5,825 nucleotides of DNA, taken from the NCBI GenBank assembly GCA_003235785.1, contig QJYE01000255.1, positions 1 through 5,825 on the forward strand, given 5' to 3'. How positions within the stretch are numbered: the first letter of the stretch is position 1; each line of letters opens with the position of its first letter. Positions 1-5,764 of the stretch are shown in pieces. The position numbers and the translations under genes are program-made. The notes beneath the pieces were generated by a model that was not told where the DNA came from, ran no database searches, and saw nothing but the letters and a program-made list of their open reading frames with translations. This DNA comes from Nitrospirota bacterium. Lineage in GTDB: Bacteria > Nitrospirota > Nitrospiria > Nitrospirales > UBA8639.

Positions 1-51
1 CAAGATATCAGTTTTAACGAGCCGACGAGCGGATTATGCTGAAAAATAGGC

Positions 52-1674
52 TCATGCCCGTGGGTTTCGTAAAAATGCTGGAACCTCATGATCTAATTGG
101 TAGAGAGTGACCGGAGCCAACGGGTCGGACAGGTGACGAATCGTCGTTTTTCCTTGAGAGCCAGGTTGGAATACATCAAAGGCCTGGGCACAATGATAGC
201 CGCACCCAAACGGTTCCAAATTCTGCCTGAGACCTTCCGGGGGATCCCAATGGGCTGTTAATAAGGCTGTTCGAGCTGGATTGCGCCCACTAAACATAAA
301 AGAGAGGTGGTCGGGATACCAATCAGCTCCCCCGGTGGCATAGGAAACAAATTGTTTGGCTTGGGCTGTTTGACACAATTCTGAAAGATAGCCATTGGTG
401 AGAAAGCCGTTTTCTCCCACTTCCAACCATTTCCCCGGATGTGAGAGACAGGCATAGGCGGCATAGCTACGCACTTCTTTAAGTTGCTGCTGTGAGGCAA
501 AGACCAATTGAATGGGGCCGTATTTTGCCACAAGTTTTTGCATGACCCGATTTTGAAGGGCGGACCGCCCATCATTCGTGGGGCCGCTATCGGCATGAAC
601 CAGCACATTACGCCCACGATCGACGATTAAATAACAATTGCGAGGCAGTTCCACATCGCAGGGATCTTCACCAAAAAATGGGACAGACACGATCTCGGCC
701 TCGCCCACCCGCCAGGATTCTCCATGCGCCATTTCTTTGACCTGCGTAAACCCCAATTCCCTGAGCAGAGAAAGATAATCATAATAAAAGGTGGTGCGAT
801 TGCGGCGGCTGGGGACAATAATCGGGATGTCTTTAGGTAGATGATAGAGCGTGCGAGGATCGACATGATCGTCATGGTCATGGGTCAAGAAGACGGCCGA
901 AGGCCGGGGGAGCAAGTTGCTCCATAAGGACGGCACAGGCGATTCAGCAAACCACGGCATGAGCCAGGGATCGAACCAGACGAAATGTTCTTCATGACGA
1001 TACATCAGCGCCGCATGGCCGATATGGACCATATCCTGATCCCCGGTAGCCTGTTGCCAATGCCCATCAATTGATGATTGAGGCGAAACAGCCAAACAAT
1101 CATGGTCTTGCAACAAGGTAAAGAGACGAAGGAGTTGAGACTCAAGATCTCGCCCGCTGGCTTGGGCCACGGTCTGAATTTCCCCCATGGAATTTCGTCC
1201 GGTGAGAAACCCTAAAAAATGTCCGACCTTCGGCCCGATGGGACGCTCGAAACCAAACGGAATGGCCTGGCGCGTGACCGAGTTGAAAATGCGTAATCCT
1301 CCATAGGTCATTGAATCCGAAGCCGAAGGATTTTTGGGATAAGTCCAATGAAATGTGCCATCCGGTTTCCTTCCGCATTGAATGTGGCGTTGTAACGCCG
1401 GGCGGGAGGCCACGACTTCGGCATAGGCGTCTTCCAGAAGGCGGGAGGTCTGAGGATCATCAAGAGAAGCCCGTTTGGCCATGATGTCGCTGATGGCCGT
1501 TTCAATACCGCTCATCATGATCTCATGCACTTGATGGAGGCTACGGACCACCTCCGGATCAACTCCCCCTAAAAACGGGAATGGGCCAGGCGGTTCGGCA
1601 CTTTCCAGCTGTGCCCACACCCAGGGGTTCAGTCCAACGAATAAGTTGGCGTCAATGGTGTTCCAGGGATTCAT
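52..1674 (-). CDS. MBL-fold metallohydrolase with a candidate N-terminal PqqD-like winged-helix domain
   Basis: This 540-residue protein carries a metallo-beta-lactamase domain from about residue 213 to 480. The core metal motif THDHDDH gives H265, H267, D269 and H270. It is preceded by a GHAALMY strand (H220) and the DPWLMP segment (235-240) typical of UlaG/CMP-Neu5Ac-hydroxylase-like MBL proteins. VLVHADSG supplies the likely bridging D362, and H456 or H475 could be the last histidine. The usual third histidine is not evident: the expected place reads VPFFGEDP (331-338), so E336 or D337 may substitute. Residues about 145-200 (GFLTGRNSMGEIQTV and the following helices) resemble PqqD/RRE-type winged helices, which in RiPP pathways bind precursor peptides; this is inference. 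No signal peptide is visible, so it is likely cytoplasmic. The ATG is preceded by a pyrimidine-rich leader without a Shine-Dalgarno, so the start is less certain than the frame. It lies 98 bp downstream of the VOC gene in the same orientation. The substrate is unknown. Confidence 0.9.
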   Translation of the reverse strand: MNPWNTIDANLFVGLNPWVWAQLESAEPPGPFPFLGGVDPEVVRSLHQVHEIMMSGIETAISDIMAKRASLDDPQTSRLLEDAYAEVVASRPALQRHIQCGRKPDGTFHWTYPKNPSASDSMTYGGLRIFNSVTRQAIPFGFERPIGPKVGHFLGFLTGRNSMGEIQTVAQASGRDLESQLLRLFTLLQDHDCLAVSPQSSIDGHWQQATGDQDMVHIGHAALMYRHEEHFVWFDPWLMPWFAESPVPSLWSNLLPRPSAVFLTHDHDDHVDPRTLYHLPKDIPIIVPSRRNRTTFYYDYLSLLRELGFTQVKEMAHGESWRVGEAEIVSVPFFGEDPCDVELPRNCYLIVDRGRNVLVHADSGPTNDGRSALQNRVMQKLVAKYGPIQLVFASQQQLKEVRSYAAYACLSHPGKWLEVGENGFLTNGYLSELCQTAQAKQFVSYATGGADWYPDHLSFMFSGRNPARTALLTAHWDPPEGLRQNLEPFGCGYHCAQAFDVFQPGSQGKTTIRHLSDPLAPVTLYQLDHEVPAFLRNPRA

Positions 1675-1682
1675 GTTCGTGA

Positions 1683-1710
1683 GAGATAAGGAGTAAGGGG
1701 TAAGGAGAGA
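1683..1710 (+). repeat. degenerate heptanucleotide tandem repeat, purine-rich tract
   Basis: Four consecutive 7-mers can be read on the plus strand: GAGATAA, GGAGTAA, GGGGTAA and GGAGAGA. The consensus is about GGRGTAA. The tract lies just upstream of the MBL start and, on the minus strand, forms the pyrimidine-rich leader of that gene. A second tract of similar heptamers lies 50 bp to the right on the opposite strand, so the pair is an imperfect long inverted repeat. Seven-bp degenerate tandem repeats (STRR) are known from intergenic DNA of cyanobacteria; a relationship here is only by analogy. Confidence 0.6.
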
Positions 1711-1760
1711 AGATAAATAGAGCTAGCTACGGTGTCCCGACAAATATTTCTTTTTTCAAA

Positions 1761-1793
1761 ACTTCTCACTTTTTACTTTTCACTCCTTACTTC
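1761..1793 (-). repeat. degenerate heptanucleotide tandem repeat overlapping the VOC stop codon
   Basis: Read on the minus strand, the order is GAAGTAA, GGAGTGA, AAAGTAA, AAAGTGA and a partial GAAGT, with consensus RRAGTRA. The TAA in the third unit is the stop codon of the VOC gene, so the last residues of that protein (about VRSEK) are encoded by the repeat. This suggests the repeat expanded into the gene's 3' end or replaced its original terminus. It mirrors the purine tract at 1683-1710. Confidence 0.65.
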
Positions 1794-2204
1794 TTCGTAC
1801 AGCTGGACCGACGGTTCAAATAACACTTGAATGGTGTTGGAATCAGGATCGGCCAAATAAAAAGAGAAGCTGCCGTCCCGATGCTGCTTGGGTGGGTGAA
1901 CAATCGTCACGCCTTGTGCCGAGACTTCCTGAAACAGCAGATTGACACTTTCCGGCGAATCCATCAAAAAGCCCAAATGGTCCAGGGGATGATGGGGAGA
2001 TGGCGCGAATTTTTCAAATTCTTCAGCCGGAACTTGGTGTAAGGCAAGGTTATCAACCCCGGTACTGAGATACACATTATCCGGGTCTGGTTGCCAGACA
2101 AGCTTCATATCAAAGTGCCGCTCATAAAAAGCCTGAGAGACCTGGACATTCCGTACGCGGAGCGCCAAATGTCGTAACCCTCGTGTTTTTCTTGTATGTT
2201 CCAT
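1773..2204 (-). CDS. VOC-family (glyoxalase/bleomycin-resistance/dioxygenase fold) protein
   Basis: This 143-residue protein has the length of a single two-module VOC domain. The first beta-alpha-beta-beta-beta module starts at LRHLALRVRNV (10-20) and the second at HPLDHLGFLMDS (72-83), ending in YLADPDSNTIQVLFEP (116-131). Candidate metal ligands are H12 and H76. The position normally occupied by glutamate in the DPDGNxIEL motif is Q126 (NTIQVLF), so a classical glyoxalase I metal site is incomplete unless another residue such as H56 or E130 contributes. Members of this fold include lactoylglutathione lyases, ring-cleaving dioxygenases and antibiotic-binding proteins; the sequence does not decide between them. 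There is no signal peptide. No good Shine-Dalgarno precedes the ATG. It lies upstream of the MBL gene in the same direction and diverges from the FGE-like gene. Its C-terminus runs into a heptamer repeat. Confidence 0.88.
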   Translation of the reverse strand: MEHTRKTRGLRHLALRVRNVQVSQAFYERHFDMKLVWQPDPDNVYLSTGVDNLALHQVPAEEFEKFAPSPHHPLDHLGFLMDSPESVNLLFQEVSAQGVTIVHPPKQHRDGSFSFYLADPDSNTIQVLFEPSVQLYEEVRSEK

Positions 2205-2289
2205 AAGAGAGTTATTCTTACTGACCTCTTGGGTTCACTCTTGAGCGCCTATTGGTTTCGCTTTTCCCATCTTACCCACTTCCTCCTTG

Positions 2290-2306
2290 TCGAACGTTTC
2301 GCATCA
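2290..2306 (+). promoter_or_regulatory. direct repeat, copy 1 (possible regulator site or duplicated leader)
   Basis: TCGAACGTTTCGCATCA is repeated at 2376-2393 with a single inserted base. Both copies continue into a weakly similar stretch ending in a G-rich purine run (GGAGGGAG at 2321-2328 here). This copy lies 111 bp before the FGE-like start and 86 bp upstream of the VOC start, within the divergent intergenic region. It may be an operator half of a pair or an old duplication of the leader. The function is not shown. Confidence 0.5.
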
Positions 2307-2375
2307 TACCCAGGACCTTTGGAGGGAGCAAGTTCAAGATCGCCCCAAGAATATGGTACTTTGTGTGTAAAGTGA

Positions 2376-2393
2376 TCGAACGTATTCGCATCA
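2376..2393 (+). promoter_or_regulatory. direct repeat, copy 2 (possible regulator site)
   Basis: TCGAACGTATTCGCATCA matches copy 1 except for one inserted A. The extra base creates a small dyad, CGAA-cgta-TTCG. This copy ends 23 bp before the ATG of the FGE-like gene and just upstream of its ribosome binding site. Binding here could therefore affect transcription or translation start. The function is inferred only from position and repetition. Confidence 0.5.
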
Positions 2394-2403
2394 AAACCAT
2401 AAA

Positions 2404-2410
2404 GGGGGAG
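2404..2410 (+). promoter_or_regulatory. Shine-Dalgarno that decides the FGE-like start
   Basis: GGGGGAG lies 6 bp before the ATG at 2417. It selects that codon over upstream in-frame candidates at 2252 and the GTG at 2372, neither of which has a comparable ribosome binding site. Confidence 0.7.
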
Positions 2411-2416
2411 TCAGCC

Positions 2417-3286
2417 ATGTCATCATTCATATCTGCACAAGCGGTTCAGTCCATCACGCTGGGACTACTATTACTCCTGTTACCGGTGAATGGCCAGGAA
2501 ATCGCCGGAGCGGCGCAGACCTTGCCCGCAACCATCACCGGGAAAGACGGGGCCACGATGGCCTTGATCCCGGAGGGTGTTTTCCCGATGGGTGTTCCAA
2601 AAGCAGCACGGGATGGGGGGGAAGACGAACGCCCTAATCATGACGTGTTCGTGGACAGTTTTTATATGGATATCTATGAAGTCACGAATGGGCGCTACCT
2701 GCAATTTGTCACCGAGACCGGTCACCGCGTCCCACAGCACCCCACGGATCCCAGCAAAGGGATATGGAAAGGGAACATGATGCCGGAATCGATCACGGAC
2801 CTTCCGGTCATTAACGTCGACTGGCATGATGCCGAAGCCTATTGCCACTGGGCTGGCAAACGGCTCCCTACCGAAGCCGAGTGGGAAAAAGCCGCTAAAG
2901 GCCCCAACGACTGGCGTTTCCCCTGGGGCGATGTTGAACCGACCATGGAACATGCCAATTTCAATCAAACCTGGCGGGGCGAAGCCACATTAGTTCAAGT
3001 CGGGATTTACGAGAAAGGCAAAAGTCCTTACGGCATCTATGATGTGGCCGGCAATGTCTGGGAATGGGTCGCCGATTGGTATGAGGTTGATTATTACCAC
3101 AAGAGTCCACTCCGCAATCCCCAAGGTCCGGAGACAGGGACATACAAATCCCTTCGTAGCTCTGGTTGGCAGGGGGAGACGCCGCAAGTGCGCGTGTTCA
3201 CCCGAATCAAAAGTTTGCCCACGGATCGGAATAATTCAACCGGATTCCGTTGCGCGCAGTCTCTCCCCACCCAAGCTACTCCGTAA
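2417..3286 (+). CDS. exported FGE-sulfatase (SUMF1/EgtB/PvdO-type) domain protein lacking the catalytic cysteines
   Basis: This 289-residue protein starts at an ATG with a strong ribosome binding site. A hydrophobic stretch (about 13-23, LGLLLLLLP) followed by small residues (EIAGAAQ, cleavage near 30-33) looks like a signal peptide, although the n-region has no Lys or Arg. Residues 45-281 form a full FGE-sulfatase domain: MALIPEGVFPMG (48-59), VDSFYMDIYEVTNGRY (79-94), DWHDAEAYCHWAGKRLPTEA (135-154), GIYDVAGNVWEWVADWY (206-222) and terminal TGFRCAQ (275-281). True formylglycine-generating enzymes carry a copper-binding cysteine pair shortly before the final GFRC motif. Here residues 247-275 contain no cysteine, and the only mature cysteines are C143 and C279. 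Sulfatase activation is therefore unlikely, and a structural, binding or different catalytic role outside the cytoplasm is more probable. No sulfatase gene is in the window. hemD follows 28 bp downstream, probably in the same transcript. Confidence 0.93.
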   Translation: MSSFISAQAVQSITLGLLLLLLPVNGQEIAGAAQTLPATITGKDGATMALIPEGVFPMGVPKAARDGGEDERPNHDVFVDSFYMDIYEVTNGRYLQFVTETGHRVPQHPTDPSKGIWKGNMMPESITDLPVINVDWHDAEAYCHWAGKRLPTEAEWEKAAKGPNDWRFPWGDVEPTMEHANFNQTWRGEATLVQVGIYEKGKSPYGIYDVAGNVWEWVADWYEVDYYHKSPLRNPQGPETGTYKSLRSSGWQGETPQVRVFTRIKSLPTDRNNSTGFRCAQSLPTQATP

Positions 3287-3314
3287 AAATAGAACCGCTT
3301 GCCCCATCTGCCTA

Positions 3315-4181
3315 ATGGACCACGATCATGCAAAAACCGGCTTTCAAGGCCTCCGAGTGGGTGCCCTTGAAAGCCGAATGGCCCCGGAGATGGAACGCCT
3401 AATCTCACGACATGGTGGCATCCCTGTGGTTGCCCCCTCCATGAAAGAACTTCCCCTCTCAGAACATTCCCAAGCCCTGGCCTTTGGCGAAACCCTTCTT
3501 TCTGACACGATTGATATCATGATCTTCTTAACCGGAGTCGGCTGTCGCACGTTACTAGACATTTTAGAGACCCGATTTCCACGTGAAGCGATCAAGAAGG
3601 CATTGGAGAGCACCGTTCTTGTAGTCCGAGGCCCTAAACCCGCAGGGGTCATGAAAACTCTTGGCCTACATCCTCACATTCTGGTCCCGGAACCCAATAC
3701 ATGGAGAGACATACTCCAAGCCTTAGATGCCTCGTACCCTGAAGGACTTGGAGGGAAGCGGGTGGCGGTGCAGGAATATGGAATCAGCAATCCAGAACTC
3801 TTAGAAGGCCTTAGGCAACGAGGTGCTCAGGTCACACCCGTCCCGGTCTATCGATGGACCTTACCCGATGACCTGCAACCGCTCAACCAGCTTGCCGAGC
3901 AGATAGTCAACGAGGAAATCTCAGTCATTCTGATCACTAATGCGGTTCAGGTGGATCATTTGATTCAAGTGTTAGAAGAGCGCTCGTTGATGCCAAAGCT
4001 GCAACCGGTGCTAGCCCATATGATGGTGGCATCTATCGGACAATTAGCCAGCGAGCGGCTACGGCAACATGGGTTCCCAGTAGATCTAGAACCCTCTCAT
4101 CCCAAAATGGGCATTCTGGTCAAAGAAGCCTCTCAAGCTGCTCACGCAATCCTGGCCACCAAGAACGCCCCACCAATTTAG
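3315..4181 (+). CDS. hemD: uroporphyrinogen-III synthase family protein (HemD)
   Basis: This 288-residue protein is the length of a stand-alone HemD. The family enzyme cyclises hydroxymethylbilane with D-ring inversion to uroporphyrinogen III in the cytoplasm, the precursor of heme, siroheme and cobalamin. The fold features are visible in order: LRVGALESRMAPEMERLI (13-30), the strand-turn DIMIFLTGVGCRTLL (67-81), VLVVRGPKPAGVMKTLG (101-117), the linker into domain 2 at GGKRVAVQEYG (146-156), VTPVPVYRW (173-181), SVILITNAVQVDHL (203-216), and the closing MVASIGQLASERLRQHGFP (237-255). HemD sequences diverge widely, so identification rests on this pattern and not on catalytic residues. The ATG at 3315 is the first in-frame start after the preceding stop, but it has no Shine-Dalgarno. 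Translational coupling to the FGE-like gene 28 bp upstream is plausible. No other heme-pathway gene is present. The start is moderately certain. Confidence 0.88.
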   Translation: MDHDHAKTGFQGLRVGALESRMAPEMERLISRHGGIPVVAPSMKELPLSEHSQALAFGETLLSDTIDIMIFLTGVGCRTLLDILETRFPREAIKKALESTVLVVRGPKPAGVMKTLGLHPHILVPEPNTWRDILQALDASYPEGLGGKRVAVQEYGISNPELLEGLRQRGAQVTPVPVYRWTLPDDLQPLNQLAEQIVNEEISVILITNAVQVDHLIQVLEERSLMPKLQPVLAHMMVASIGQLASERLRQHGFPVDLEPSHPKMGILVKEASQAAHAILATKNAPPI

Positions 4182-4365
4182 GTAGAATGCCTTTTTCTGA
4201 CCCTCATCGTGATTTTTTTCTTCATCGCCATACCTGTAAATTCTTGAATGCCATTTCAATGTGTGTCCGGCCGTTTAGTGTCTCGCAGAAAGCGATCTCC
4301 TCTCGCAAGAAACCCAGCGGCTTCCAGTCACCCGGACCCAAGAAGGATTAGTCTTGAACGAGCTG

Positions 4366-4896
4366 TCATACAGCCAGTTCTTGATACAGCCCAAAACCCT
4401 CGGCCCACTCCCCAAGACCACTTTCTGAATTAATGTGACCCTCCGGTCCAATATTGACAAAGCGACTACCCCAAGCCAACGCGCAAGAACGGGCGAACCC
4501 AAGACTCCCATACGGGTCGTTGGAACTGGCTACCACAATGCTTGGAAAACCCAACGATTGAAGGGGCACTGGGAAAAATCCCGTTGCTTCTAAGGGAAAG
4601 ACGTCTTCCTCTGGATTGGGTGGCGCCACCAACAAGGCCCCCTTAATGGTGAGGTTGGTACGTGCCGCCCAATGCGCGACACAGAGACACCCCAAACTGT
4701 GTGCAACAAGAACAGGGTTCTCACCGTTTTCCGCTACGGCTTGTTCAAGCACATTCACCCATTCGTCACAGACAGGCCTATTCCAATTTCGTTGCTGCAC
4801 ACGAAAAAACTCGGGATTGGCAAACTCCCAAAGCGTTTGCCAATGAACATGATCAGAGTTGCCAATTCCTGGCAGGATGAGAGTAGGTACATTCAC
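4366..4896 (-). CDS. RBBP9/YdeN-family alpha/beta serine hydrolase
   Basis: This protein is 176 residues long from the GTG at 4896. An ATG at 4917 would give 183 residues (MPKRIAF in front) but has no ribosome binding site. The GTG has AAGGA 8 bp upstream and gives an N-terminus VNVPTLILPGIGNSD, which fits the family. Using GTG numbering, PTLILPGIGNSDHVHWQTLW is the typical opening strand and HW motif. The nucleophile is S67 in VAHSLGC, the acid is D127 in SSNDPYGS, and the base is H154 in GPEGHINSESG, so the Ser-Asp-His triad is complete. RBBP9-family proteins are small cytoplasmic serine hydrolases; bacterial substrates are mostly unknown. There is no signal peptide. The gene converges on hemD with 184 bp between stops. 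A hairpin lies in its leader. Confidence 0.9.
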   Translation of the reverse strand: MNVPTLILPGIGNSDHVHWQTLWEFANPEFFRVQQRNWNRPVCDEWVNVLEQAVAENGENPVLVAHSLGCLCVAHWAARTNLTIKGALLVAPPNPEEDVFPLEATGFFPVPLQSLGFPSIVVASSNDPYGSLGFARSCALAWGSRFVNIGPEGHINSESGLGEWAEGFGLYQELAV

Positions 4897-4904
4897 GAAA
4901 GCAA

Positions 4905-4909
4905 TCCTT
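4905..4909 (-). promoter_or_regulatory. Shine-Dalgarno supporting a GTG start of the RBBP9-like gene
   Basis: AAGGA on the minus strand lies 8 bp before GTG at 4896-4894. It sits inside the reading frame if the upstream ATG (4917) were used, so it favours the shorter protein. Confidence 0.5.
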
Positions 4910-4953
4910 TTCGGCATTTCTGATACAAACTAAGTCATACCCTTGCCGAGGGG

Positions 4954-4975
4954 GGTAAACCCAAAGGGTTCTACC
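4954..4975. repeat. 9-bp hairpin upstream of the RBBP9-like gene
   Basis: On the plus strand, GGTAAACCC pairs with GGGTTcTACC across an AAA loop: five pairs, one bulged C, then four more pairs. There is no T-tract on either side, so it does not look like an intrinsic terminator. It lies about 60-80 bp before the RBBP9-like start, in the leader or promoter zone, and could be an operator or an mRNA leader stem. Confidence 0.5.
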
Positions 4976-4977
4976 GC

Positions 4978-4998
4978 GAAGTTAAGAGTAAAAAATTA
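4978..4998 (+). repeat. weak heptamer-like tract
   Basis: GAAGTTA, AGAGTAA and AAAATTA follow each other and resemble the RRAGTRA heptamers near 1761-1793. The match is loose in A-rich DNA, so this may be chance. Confidence 0.25.
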
Positions 4999-5058
4999 GA
5001 TTCTACCATCCAGTTATTGGACGAACATGGGAGGAACCGGTCCAGCCCTAATCAGACC

Positions 5059-5141
5059 GTCATCCTGAGCTACGGCGAGGGATCTGTGCCCACGCGGAGA
5101 AACCCATTTTCAGCGAGATCCTTCGTTTCTCTCAGGATGAC
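5059..5141. repeat. GTCATCCTGAG-type inverted repeat element (MITE/REP-like)
   Basis: The left arm 5059-5085 begins GTCATCCTGAG and ends GGATCT. The right arm 5116-5141 begins AGATCC and ends CTCAGGATGAC. The outer 11 bp and inner 6 bp pair perfectly; the 9-10 bp between them do not. The 30-bp centre has no coding sense. From general knowledge, inverted repeats with these ends are dispersed in intergenic DNA of many environmental bacteria, so this is probably one copy of a multi-copy family. Open frames across it are by-products of the repeat, not genes. Confidence 0.8.
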
Positions 5142-5165
5142 ATTGTCTCCCAGAACGTATTCTTT

Positions 5166-5186
5166 TCATTTATCATTCGTCATTCA
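5166..5186 (+). repeat. heptanucleotide tandem repeat TCATTYR
   Basis: Three perfect-length 7-mers follow each other: TCATTTA, TCATTCG and TCATTCA. They lie 24 bp beyond the inverted repeat element. The same period and similar purine content (on the minus strand, NRAATGA) as the tract near the VOC gene suggest one class of intergenic repeat. Confidence 0.5.
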
Positions 5187-5202
5187 CCAACTGTGTTCGA
5201 CC

Positions 5203-5225
5203 GGTGAAACTCAAGCTTGTTCACC
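5203..5225. repeat. 23-bp near-palindrome
   Basis: GGTGAA, then ACT, then the perfect palindrome CAAGCTTG, then TTCACC. Apart from the three extra bases on the left, the whole site is self-complementary. It lies in the non-coding stretch beyond the methyltransferase stop, about 75 bp away. There is no T-tract. It could be a protein-binding site or a remnant of a repeat; no function is shown. Confidence 0.45.
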
Positions 5226-5296
5226 ACTCTGGAAAATGATGCCCCACGACATCTCAAACATTCTTACACGTTTTTTAATCACTACAATGGTCTGCG

Positions 5297-5764
5297 CTAC
5301 CACACAAAAGGGATGAGGCGCTTGATGTGACGTCGATAGTTATCATATTCAGGGAATCGGTCCATCAAGAGGCGCTCTTCATAACGAAGCTTGACCCACA
5401 GCGTCACCACCAACCCTACCCATAATATGATCCGCAATGGAAACGGATGCTCAACCGTCCAGGCCAGCGTGATCACCAACACACTGGCGTACATGGGATG
5501 TCGTACCCAACGATAGGGTCCATGGACCACCAACCGCCCATGTTGAGGAATTTCCGGGAAACCCCGAATGTTTCCCAAGCCCATCGCCACGAACGCCCAG
5601 AGTGCAATGACTCCTCCCAAGACCATCATTCCTTGCGGACTCCAATGCGTTGGCCAGAATGGGCCGGCAAACATGATCAAAACCATCAGTATTAATTGCG
5701 TAGCGACTAACACCAGGGAAAGCCACGAATGGGATGCGGTGAGTTCAACTGGTCGCTGCAACAC
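5297..5764 (-). CDS. ICMT/PEMT-family membrane methyltransferase, 5' end altered by an IS
   Basis: The open frame gives 155 residues from a GTG at 5764. The C-terminal half carries the family signature HGPYRWVRHPMYAS (81-94) and the closing YEERLLMDRFPEYDNYRRH (128-146) ending in IPFVW. These build the SAM-binding cleft of isoprenylcysteine carboxyl methyltransferase and phospholipid N-methyltransferase relatives. Hydrophobic spans near 14-34, 45-63, 91-104 and 109-125 suggest about four membrane segments. The bacterial substrate is unknown. The start is suspicious: the GTG and the first codons (to about VEL, residue 8) lie in the 3' end of an IS30-like transposase read in another frame, and no well-spaced Shine-Dalgarno precedes it. 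The native N-terminus was probably replaced or trimmed by the insertion, while all recognisable motifs survive. It may be expressed from the IS edge or be inactive. Confidence 0.82.
   Translation of the reverse strand: MLQRPVELTASHSWLSLVLVATQLILMVLIMFAGPFWPTHWSPQGMMVLGGVIALWAFVAMGLGNIRGFPEIPQHGRLVVHGPYRWVRHPMYASVLVITLAWTVEHPFPLRIILWVGLVVTLWVKLRYEERLLMDRFPEYDNYRRHIKRLIPFVW

Noticed and set aside
1..51. Possible gene end or terminator beyond the MBL stop
   Set aside because: There is no clear stem with a T-tract and too little sequence to identify a gene.
1719..1730. AGCTAGCT palindrome upstream of the MBL gene
   Set aside because: An 8-bp palindrome alone is expected by chance at this scale, and no second copy was seen.
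52..2204. A glyoxalase I/II pathway made of the VOC and MBL genes
   Set aside because: The MBL protein is a 540-residue UlaG/CMAH-like type with an extra N-terminal region, not a GloB-like hydrolase. The VOC protein lacks the usual metal glutamate.
2252..2416. N-terminal extension of the FGE-like protein from an upstream in-frame start
   Set aside because: The Shine-Dalgarno and signal peptide fit the ATG at 2417. The extension has no recognisable domain and crosses the direct repeats. A GTG at 2372 would add positive charges before the signal peptide but has no ribosome binding site.
3039..3314. Longer HemD reading frame overlapping the FGE-like gene
   Set aside because: The overlap is out of frame with a strongly conserved FGE domain, and the HemD fold begins just after the ATG at 3315.
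4182..4365. Intrinsic terminator between the convergent hemD and RBBP9-like genes
   Set aside because: A T-run occurs around 4211-4217, but no GC-rich stem precedes it and no T-tract hairpin was found on the other strand.
5017..5316. A 99-residue open frame on the plus strand
   Set aside because: It is created by the inverted repeat element and the heptamers, has no ribosome binding site, and overlaps the methyltransferase 3' end.
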